A DNA stretch of 64,000 nt from Verrucomicrobiota bacterium (GTDB lineage: Bacteria; Verrucomicrobiota; Verrucomicrobiia; Limisphaerales; J093). The stretch spans positions 372,001-436,000 of the forward strand of contig JADJWF010000003.1 in NCBI GenBank assembly GCA_016716505.1, read 5' to 3'. Position 1 is the stretch's first letter; each line of letters begins with the position of its first letter. Position numbers and translations under genes: made by a program. Shown here piece after piece: positions 36,705 through 43,941 of this stretch. Under the pieces are notes generated by a model. The model worked only from the letters and a program-made list of their open reading frames with translations, had not been told where the DNA came from and ran no database searches.

Positions 36705-37535
36705 GTGCGCCCCCGGTTTCCATCGCTGATCCCCGGCGGCTGGCGGTCGGCCCGTTTCCCGGCCGCCGTCGCTGGTTGTGCCGTTTTCCTGCCGCTCCTC
36801 GGTCTGCTATTCAGCGCGTGTTCGACCCTCGATGGCACGGTGGCGACGCCGCCTTACATCGAGGGAGCCGAGTTCGTCGGCAATCGGGCCTGTCTCGACT
36901 GCCACACCAATCTCGTCCAGATCTTTCCGTCGAGCCCTCACGGCCGTTTCCACCGCGACCACGACCTGCGTCTCGCCGGGCAGACTGGTTGTGAGTCCTG
37001 TCACGGTGCGGGCAGTCTGCACGTCAAGACCGGCGGTGCCGGACCCAACAAGCACATCTTCAACCCCGGCCGCGACCCCGGGCCCTGTTTCCAATGCCAC
37101 CTGGAAACTCACGCGGAATTCCGTCTGCCGCAGCGACATCCGGTGCTCGAAGGAAAGATGACCTGCGTGGAATGTCACGACCCGCACGGGCCGGACATTA
37201 TGAAGCCTGCCGGCGGACTGGCGATGGCGCGACGCAACGAGTCCTGCGGCAACTGCCACCGGGAGCAAACGCGGCCGTTCGTGTACGAGCATGAGGCGAT
37301 GCGCGAGGGCTGCGGGAGCTGCCATCACCCGCACGGTTCGGTGAACGCCGCCCTGCTGGTCCAACGTGACGCCAACCTCTGCCTCAAATGCCATTCGCAA
37401 ATCGGGTCGGAAACCGGAGGTCTGCTGATCGGCAAGGTGGATCATTCCAGCTTCGTGCGTCTGGGCGGCTGCTGGTCGGCCGGGTGCCACTCGGCTGTTC
37501 ACGGCTCGAACGTCAACCCCAAGCTCCTTTACTAA
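36705..37535 (+). CDS. DmsE/MtrA-like multihaem c-type cytochrome lipoprotein (predicted octahaem)
   Basis: The protein has 276 residues; GTG start at 36705. A lipoprotein-type signal ends at LLFSAC (C39), though the lipobox is not perfect. Seven CxxCH motifs lie at 63-67, 96-100, 128-132, 154-158, 181-185, 203-207 and 226-230, and an eighth atypical CX4CH (C256-H262, CWSAGCH) follows. Extra His residues (such as H80, H84, H86) could serve as distal ligands. The arrangement resembles DmsE/MtrA/PioA decahaem cytochromes, which fill a porin and carry electrons across the outer membrane. The PSCyt1-barrel gene starts 9 bases after its stop. Confidence 0.9.
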   Translation: MRPRFPSLIPGGWRSARFPAAVAGCAVFLPLLGLLFSACSTLDGTVATPPYIEGAEFVGNRACLDCHTNLVQIFPSSPHGRFHRDHDLRLAGQTGCESCHGAGSLHVKTGGAGPNKHIFNPGRDPGPCFQCHLETHAEFRLPQRHPVLEGKMTCVECHDPHGPDIMKPAGGLAMARRNESCGNCHREQTRPFVYEHEAMREGCGSCHHPHGSVNAALLVQRDANLCLKCHSQIGSETGGLLIGKVDHSSFVRLGGCWSAGCHSAVHGSNVNPKLLY

Positions 37536-37544
37536 ACCGCCGCC

Positions 37545-39986
37545 ATGAGCCCGCTCGCGCCCCCGTTGCGACCGCCGCGCCCCGGCGACCGAAAGCACCG
37601 GGCCGCCGCCGGGCGAGCGGTGGTATCGCTCGCGTTATCCGGTTTCGCCGCCACCTGCACGGCCGAGGTGGACATCTCGAAACTTCCTCCCCCGGCCGAC
37701 GGGCCGGTGGACTTTGCCCGCGACGTCCGGCCCATCCTGGAAAACGCCTGCTTGCGCTGCCACGGACCGGAGCGCCCCAAAAGCGGCTACCGCCTCGACA
37801 ACCGCGCCGACGCCCTCAAGGGCGGCGCAATCGGCACGGCGATCATCCCGGGAGACAGCAGCAAAAGCCCGCTCATCCACTACGTCGCCCGCCTGATCGA
37901 AGACCTCGAAATGCCGCCGGTCGGCAAGGGGGAGCCCTTAACCTCTGAACAGGTCGCTCTGCTCCGCGCCTGGGTGGATCAAGGTGCCCCCTACTCCGCC
38001 GATGCCGAGACCGCGCCGCGACTTTCGCTCCTGACCGCGTCCCCGGTCGTGGGTTGGGTGGGCATCACGGGAAACGAGCGGAAGTTTCGCGAGCACAACT
38101 GGATTACGGACGGCTTCGCCGGCGGGCTGCAAGAGTTCACGTGGCGGGAAACGCTCCCGGACGGCACTCTTTTCAAAGCCGACGGCCGCGCCCTGGGCGG
38201 CAACGAGGACTACCGCCTGCGGCTGTCGCTGGAGCGCCCCGGTCAGGGGTTCGTACGCGCTGGCTTCACCCAATTTCGCCGCTGGTATGACGACGCGGGC
38301 GGATGGTATGCGCCGTTTACCACGTCGCCCTTCCGCCTCGGCGAGGACCTGTACACCGACACCACGCGCGCGTGGTTCGACGTCGGCCTCGATCGGCCGG
38401 GCTGGCCCCGGCTGCAAGTGGGTTACGAGTACCAACAGCGCGACGGTACCAAGGCCATCACGCAGTGGGGACCGGTCTCCGATTTCGCCACGGGCGAGAC
38501 CAAAGCAATCTACCCGGCGGCGAAGTCCTTCGACGAAACCGTCCACCTTATCAAAGCCGACCTGGCGCACACGCTTCTGGGCGTGCGGGTCGAGGACAGT
38601 TTTCAACTCGAGTTCTACGACCGTACCAGCAACCGCCGGGTTGCCGACGCTGCCTCCGCCAGCGACAGCGGACCCGACGTGATCACGCGATTCCAGGACG
38701 CGGCCGACCACCGCCGACTGGCAAACACCTTCCGCCTCGAGCGGTTGGTGCGGGAAGGCGTTTTGCTCACCGGCGGCTATCGGTATGCGGACCTCGACGG
38801 CGGCGCGGGGTTCAGCATGGAAACCTTCCTGCCGAGCGATCCGGCGCTGGGCCCGTTCGTTGGCGACGTCGCAACCGACATCGTTCTCCGGCAGCAATCG
38901 CACGTGGCCAACGGCAACGCGCAACTGGGGCCGTGGGCGAACTTCACCCTGACCGCGGGCGCGCAGGCGGAGTGGCTCCGCCAACAGGGTTTCGGCCGGG
39001 CCACCATCAGCGGTTTCGCCAGCCCGTTCGAATCGAGTCTCGATCGGCAAACCGTTCAAGAGCTGGCCACGCTCCGCTACACCGGCCTGCCGTTCACGGT
39101 CGTGTACGCCGAAGCCCGCCTCGAACAACAGGCCATCGGCCAGTTCGAGGACCGGAGGATTGACGACGGCTTCGACGACGACCGCGATTTCTTGCGCGAC
39201 ACGGACGCCACCGTGGATGGCTTCGACGCGCGAGCCGGCATCACTATCTCGCCGTGGCAGCGCGTGGCCCTTTCGGCCGGATACCGTTACCGCGAACGGT
39301 CGGTGGACTACGACCACCGTGCCGACACCGACGGGTCACTAACCCCCGGCAACGGCTATCCGGCGTTCATCCGCGCCCACGACTTCACCGGCGAGGAGAT
39401 GGAAGCCAGACTCGTCTTCCGCGCCAACCGCTGGCTCAAGACGACGCTCAAGTTCCAGGTCGTTGCGTCCGAGTCTTACACGGACACCCCATCCGTCATC
39501 GCTCAAGGCACCGGCGATGTCTTTACGGGGGGCCGCTGGCAATCGGGCAACTACGACGCGCACGTCATCAGCTTCAGCGCAACCGTGGCCCCGTGGCGGC
39601 GGCTGGTGCTCACGCCGCTGGTCTCCTATGCGCCCTCGCGCTTGTCCACCGCCGGCGCCGAAGCCGTCGGTTTGCCGGAATACGCCGGCGACATCGTCTC
39701 GGTGATTTGCGGTGCGTCGTTCGTCCTCGATTCGCGAACCGATCTGACCGCGAGCTACGGCTTCTCGACGGCCGACTTCGCCCGGGCGGCGAGCACGGAC
39801 TACCTGCCGCTGGGCATCGAGTATGACCGCCACGCGTTGACCGCCGGGTTGCGCCGGAGGTTCACCGACCGCGTCAGCGGGACGTTGGACTACGGGTTCT
39901 TCGCCTACTCCGAGCCGATTTCCGGCGGCGCGGCGGATTACACCGCCCACGGCGTCTTCGCAGGCGTGTCGGTTCGGTTCAAGTAA
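37545..39986 (+). CDS. PSCyt1 cytochrome domain fused to MtrB/PioB-like outer-membrane beta-barrel
   Basis: The protein has 813 residues. A signal sequence (AVVSLALSGFAATCTA) is followed by a planctomycete-type cytochrome c domain at about 55-150: VDFARDVRPILENACLRCHG with CLRCH at 69-73, and LEMPPVGKGEPL with the distal Met 123. From about 175 on, alternating amphipathic strands with aromatic ends (YRLRLSLERPG, FQLEFYDRTSN, VALSAGYRYRERSVDYDH, HGVFAGVSVRFK ending F-R-F-K) indicate a large outer-membrane barrel, like MtrB/PioB. Immediately upstream is the multihaem cytochrome, so the two likely form a porin-cytochrome conduit with the PSCyt1 haem as an additional periplasmic contact. Strand count and electron direction are unknown. 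Confidence 0.85.
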   Translation: MSPLAPPLRPPRPGDRKHRAAAGRAVVSLALSGFAATCTAEVDISKLPPPADGPVDFARDVRPILENACLRCHGPERPKSGYRLDNRADALKGGAIGTAIIPGDSSKSPLIHYVARLIEDLEMPPVGKGEPLTSEQVALLRAWVDQGAPYSADAETAPRLSLLTASPVVGWVGITGNERKFREHNWITDGFAGGLQEFTWRETLPDGTLFKADGRALGGNEDYRLRLSLERPGQGFVRAGFTQFRRWYDDAGGWYAPFTTSPFRLGEDLYTDTTRAWFDVGLDRPGWPRLQVGYEYQQRDGTKAITQWGPVSDFATGETKAIYPAAKSFDETVHLIKADLAHTLLGVRVEDSFQLEFYDRTSNRRVADAASASDSGPDVITRFQDAADHRRLANTFRLERLVREGVLLTGGYRYADLDGGAGFSMETFLPSDPALGPFVGDVATDIVLRQQSHVANGNAQLGPWANFTLTAGAQAEWLRQQGFGRATISGFASPFESSLDRQTVQELATLRYTGLPFTVVYAEARLEQQAIGQFEDRRIDDGFDDDRDFLRDTDATVDGFDARAGITISPWQRVALSAGYRYRERSVDYDHRADTDGSLTPGNGYPAFIRAHDFTGEEMEARLVFRANRWLKTTLKFQVVASESYTDTPSVIAQGTGDVFTGGRWQSGNYDAHVISFSATVAPWRRLVLTPLVSYAPSRLSTAGAEAVGLPEYAGDIVSVICGASFVLDSRTDLTASYGFSTADFARAASTDYLPLGIEYDRHALTAGLRRRFTDRVSGTLDYGFFAYSEPISGGAADYTAHGVFAGVSVRFK

Positions 39987-40069
39987 GCCCGCCTGACCTG
40001 GCACCCGGGCGGCGCCGGCCGCACTCGCTGGTCGGCGGATTGCCAGGCCGGCTCACCCCCTGCGCCGTT

Positions 40070-43000
40070 CTATCGCATCGGATTCACCCGCCACACCCGA
40101 ACCGCATCCTGCGCACAGGTCAGCAGCGATTCATCGGCGAGGAACTCAAGGGAGAAGATGGGTTGCGAGTGAGCGGCATAGGTGAAGACCTCGCGGCCGG
40201 TCACCACATCCCACATCACGACCGCGCCATCCAGGGCTCCGGCGACGATGCGCCGATGGTCCGGACTCCATACCGCCGAGTTCAGATTCCGAACCCCGCT
40301 CGACAACTCAGACAGGAGACGCCCATCGGTGAGACTCCAAATCCGCGCTCGCCCATCCTGGCCAACGGTTAGCAGGCGCTCCTCGTCCGCCGTAAATTCG
40401 ACCGCCGGGAACTGGGCGTGCTGGATCGCGAACGGCAATTCCCGTCCGTCCGCCGTGGCGAACAGTTGCACCCGCCCCGTCGTGTCCACCGAGAAGGCGA
40501 AGCGGGTTGATGGGGAAAGCCCCGAGTAGTAGGGCTGGTTGGCGACCGCGAACCGCAGCCGCCATGGATCCGTCTCCCAGAGGCGAAGCCCGTTCACCAA
40601 ATCCGCCGCCAAGACCACTGACCCGTCCGGGCTCGGCGTGACGCCGGCGACGGTCGGTCCACGCAGGCGTCGGTGCAGGTCCTCGGTGACGCGCCGTTCC
40701 CGCCCGGTCAACAGTTCCCGCACCGCGAGGCCGTTCTCATATTCCAGTGCCGCCGCCCACACGCTGCCCCGACCGTCGGCGTTGGCCCCAATGCTCAAGC
40801 GGTTCGTAGCCCCGGACCACTCGGCCACGAGCGTGCCTTCCGGGATGCGCCACAACCGCACGTCGAACTCCGGGCTCGCCGTCAAGACGTGGCGGCCATC
40901 CCTGACGCTGAACGCGTAACTCGTAGTCCCGCTCACTACCGGAATGGCCGGCAGCACCTCGCGGGGTTCGCGGTGCCACACCTGGATCAGACCGTCCAGC
41001 GCCCCGCTAATCACGGTCTGGTGATCAGGCAGGAAGGCCGCCATGACCAGCAACGCGCCCCCGGTGCGCAGCCGAACCGGCGGGCCATCACTCGCGAGGT
41101 CGGTGATCTGCACGAACGGATCACGGCCCACGGTCACCACGCGACGTCCATCGGCGGACAACGCCGCGCACATCACGAGGTCCGCGTGGCCTTCGATCAC
41201 CCGTTCGCACCGGCCGGTCGTCACATTCCACACCCGCGCGGTGCCATCCCCTCCCGCGCTCACCAAACGCGCGCCGTCGGCGGAAAACTCGAGCCACTGC
41301 ACCGCTGCGCCCCACGCGGGATTGAAGTCATGCCCTTCCAGACGCGCCACCTCCCGGCCGGTGAGGGTCTCGAGCACCATGATGGTTCCGCGGTCGTCGG
41401 CGGTTGCCAGCCATCGCGCATCGGGCGACAGCACCGTGTCGCGCGTACGCCCGGCCACGGCCACCCGATGCCGGAGCCGTTCACGGCCGGACGCCAACTC
41501 GTACTCGGCATACGCGTCCCGACCGAGCATCCAGACCGATCGCCCATCCGGACTCACCGCGCCCGCGACGCGGTTGCCGGGCGTGGGAAATTCGCGCTCC
41601 AACTCCAACCGCGGCAGCCGGAAGACCTGCGCGAAGTGGTTGGTTTCATCGTCGCCACGCCGGCCCACGACCAGCCGCGTGGCATCCGGGGATACGGCAA
41701 ACAGCGGCAAACTCCCCTGCCCGGTGTCGAGCGACGCGACCGGCTGGCGGGCCACCAAATCCCAAACTTTGATATTGCCGCCCACATCCGAGGAAACCAG
41801 CCACTTGCCGTCCGCCACCACGCGAAAAAAGCCGACCGCGCTTCGATGACCCGCCAGGTGATATTGCTCGTCACTGCGGCTGGCCTCCCAGAGGAATCGC
41901 CACTCCCAGCCACGCAGATCCGGTCCGTTCTTCGGCGCGGCATAACGAGAGAGGATCGCGCGCACCTGCGACTGATTGCCGGCAGCGAACGCCTGCGACG
42001 CCAGTTGCATATCGGCCGCGTAGAGATTGCTGCGGGTGGTCAGGTCGCTGGCTTCGGCCAGGGCCCGTGCTTGTTCGATGCGAAATGCAGCCACGGTCGA
42101 AATGACCGCGACCGCCGCCAGCAACAGGGCGGTCGCGGCCCCCAGCGCCGCGATGGCCGGGTGGCGACGCCGCCACTTCAGCACCCGCTCGATGGGGCCC
42201 GCCGGCCGGGCGCGAATGGGTTCGTCGGCGAGAAACCGGCCGAGATCTTCGGCAACTTCCTTGACCGTCTGGTAGCGCCGCGCGGGCTGTTTCTCGAGGC
42301 ACTTGAGGCAGATGGTTTCCAGTTCCTCCGGCACGCCGGGCCGCAGAAGCCGCGGACGGACGGGATCCATCGTCTTGACGGCTTCAATCGTGTCCTCCGG
42401 CGTTTCCCCGCGAAACGGGGGCCGGTCCGTCAGCAAATAGTAGAGGATGGCTCCGACGCCAAAGACATCGGTGCGCACATCCGGCTCACCAAACCGGGCC
42501 GAAGCCTGCTCGGGCGCCATGTAGTTCGGCGTGCCCGCGCCGAGCGTGGGATCCTGACGGGACGCCTGATCCACCCGCCGCGCGAGACCGAAGTCCGTGA
42601 TCTGCGGTTCCCCGTACTCGTCAATCACCACATTCGCCGGCTTGAGATCGTGGTGCATCACGCCCCGACCGTGCGCGTAGGCGACCGCCTCGGCGATCTT
42701 TCGGGCCAGTTGAGCCACCGCCTGGGCGGGCAAAACCCGGGACCGGGAGTACCGGCCGAGATCCTGCCCGGCGACATACTCCATCGAGAAGAACACCCTT
42801 CCTTCGGCGCGCCCCACCTCAAAGACGGCGACGATATTTGGGTGATCCAGGCTGCCGGCGACCTGGGCCTCCTCGATCAGACTGGCATCCAGGTCGTCTC
42901 CCGGCCGATTGGCGGTGTGGAGCATCTTGAGCGCGCACAACCGGTTCATGCAGCACTGACGCGCCTTGTAGATCACCCCCATCCCGCCGCGCCCAATTTC

Positions 43001-43084
43001 CTCCAGCAACTCATAGTCACCGAACTGCCGCGGCAGCGACAGCGGTTCAGTCGGCGGCGGTGGGTGGGACGGAGTCGCTGACAT
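40070..43084 (-). CDS. Ser/Thr protein kinase with membrane anchor and WD40 repeats
   Basis: The protein has 1004 residues. The kinase domain (about 22-290) has GRGGMGVIYKA, Lys53 in CALKML, a catalytic loop HHDLKPAN (His replaces Arg of HRD, D146 present) and DFG 164-166. A transmembrane segment lies near 308-330 (AALGAATALLLAAVAVISTVAAF), then a long series of WD40 repeats (GHDFNPAWGAAVQWLEFSADGARLVSAGGDGTARVWNV type), to the end. Eukaryotic-like kinases with WD40 tails are common in Planctomycetota and Verrucomicrobiota; the repeats probably recognise partner proteins. The HHD form is unusual but catalysis may remain. It is convergent with the conduit gene. Confidence 0.92.
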   Translation of the reverse strand: MSATPSHPPPPTEPLSLPRQFGDYELLEEIGRGGMGVIYKARQCCMNRLCALKMLHTANRPGDDLDASLIEEAQVAGSLDHPNIVAVFEVGRAEGRVFFSMEYVAGQDLGRYSRSRVLPAQAVAQLARKIAEAVAYAHGRGVMHHDLKPANVVIDEYGEPQITDFGLARRVDQASRQDPTLGAGTPNYMAPEQASARFGEPDVRTDVFGVGAILYYLLTDRPPFRGETPEDTIEAVKTMDPVRPRLLRPGVPEELETICLKCLEKQPARRYQTVKEVAEDLGRFLADEPIRARPAGPIERVLKWRRRHPAIAALGAATALLLAAVAVISTVAAFRIEQARALAEASDLTTRSNLYAADMQLASQAFAAGNQSQVRAILSRYAAPKNGPDLRGWEWRFLWEASRSDEQYHLAGHRSAVGFFRVVADGKWLVSSDVGGNIKVWDLVARQPVASLDTGQGSLPLFAVSPDATRLVVGRRGDDETNHFAQVFRLPRLELEREFPTPGNRVAGAVSPDGRSVWMLGRDAYAEYELASGRERLRHRVAVAGRTRDTVLSPDARWLATADDRGTIMVLETLTGREVARLEGHDFNPAWGAAVQWLEFSADGARLVSAGGDGTARVWNVTTGRCERVIEGHADLVMCAALSADGRRVVTVGRDPFVQITDLASDGPPVRLRTGGALLVMAAFLPDHQTVISGALDGLIQVWHREPREVLPAIPVVSGTTSYAFSVRDGRHVLTASPEFDVRLWRIPEGTLVAEWSGATNRLSIGANADGRGSVWAAALEYENGLAVRELLTGRERRVTEDLHRRLRGPTVAGVTPSPDGSVVLAADLVNGLRLWETDPWRLRFAVANQPYYSGLSPSTRFAFSVDTTGRVQLFATADGRELPFAIQHAQFPAVEFTADEERLLTVGQDGRARIWSLTDGRLLSELSSGVRNLNSAVWSPDHRRIVAGALDGAVVMWDVVTGREVFTYAAHSQPIFSLEFLADESLLTCAQDAVRVWRVNPMR

Positions 43085-43184
43085 AAGAGCGGAGAATCAG
43101 TCGGTTCGCATCGGATGGATGGCCAAAACCGGAGTCGTTTTCGCCGCTCGATCCCGAGGGCCACAGCCCCTGCCGGCGCCGGCG

Positions 43185-43833
43185 TCAACCTTCGAGCAGG
43201 GCGCGCAGCCGACCCGCGTCGCCGCTGATGAGCACCTCGGGCGCCAAACGCAGGCCGGGGAAAACCCGGCTGTGAAAGACTCCGTGCCCGTCAGGTGCCA
43301 GCCGGCGGTAGTCGTCACCGTCGAGGTAGAACCAGTCCAACTGCTGTTCGGAAACCCGCCAGACGACATACTCTTGAACGCCGTTGCGGCAGTACGCCCG
43401 GAGCTTGTCTCGCAAATCTATGGAGGCGGAACTGGCAGCCACCTCCACCACCAACTCCGGCGGTCCCGCGAGGTAACCCTCTGGCGTGAGCCGCGTCGCC
43501 CCGCCGTGCTCCGGCAGGCGCCGCAAGATCGCGTCGGGCTGGACTGTGTTGTCGGCGTCGAGCACGAGGGTGGCGTTGGGTAGCCATTCCAGCCCGGTCT
43601 GGCGACTGGCATAAACCCAACCACAACTGAAACATCCCGTCCGGTTTCGCATGACGCACACTCACGGGTGAACCCATATACACGACTCCCTCAATCAGTT
43701 CGGCCTTCTTGACCTGCGGCATTCGCTCGTACCGGCGCAAAAACTCGCGCGAGTGCAGGCGTTCGCCGTTTTCCAGCGGCAGCGGCGGCGCGGAATCGCG
43801 CGCTTCATTCACCTGTGCTTCAACAGCCAGCAT
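43185..43833 (-). pseudogene. Uma2 family (DUF820) protein, frameshifted
   Basis: The N-terminal frame (ATG 43833) reads HSREFLRRYERMPQVKKAELIEGVVYM and PVSVRHAKPDGMFQLWLG; the rest of the family sequence, WVYASRQTGLEWLPNATLVLDADN, QPDAILRRLPEHGG, PPELVVEVAASSASIDLRDK and VQEYVVW, follows in another frame to 43185. The break is at a G/C run (43616-43618): two G residues restored between LWLG and YAS join the frames to about 216 residues. Uma2 proteins have a PD-(D/E)xK-like nuclease fold of unknown role. The site suggests a consensus indel error; the gene is otherwise complete. Confidence 0.85.
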
Positions 43834-43941
43834 GACCTTAACTTAGGCGATCAAGCTGCGTCGCGGCAAGGCGCAATCGGCTGCGCCGCCCGGCCGGACC
43901 GCCGCTTCCGCTCGAGGATGGCCGCCGCTTGCGGGGTCGGC

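Noticed and set aside
40673..43081. 802-codon plus-strand frame opposite the kinase-WD40 gene
   Set aside because: The minus strand carries the kinase and WD40 motifs; the plus frame is a His/Arg-rich shadow.
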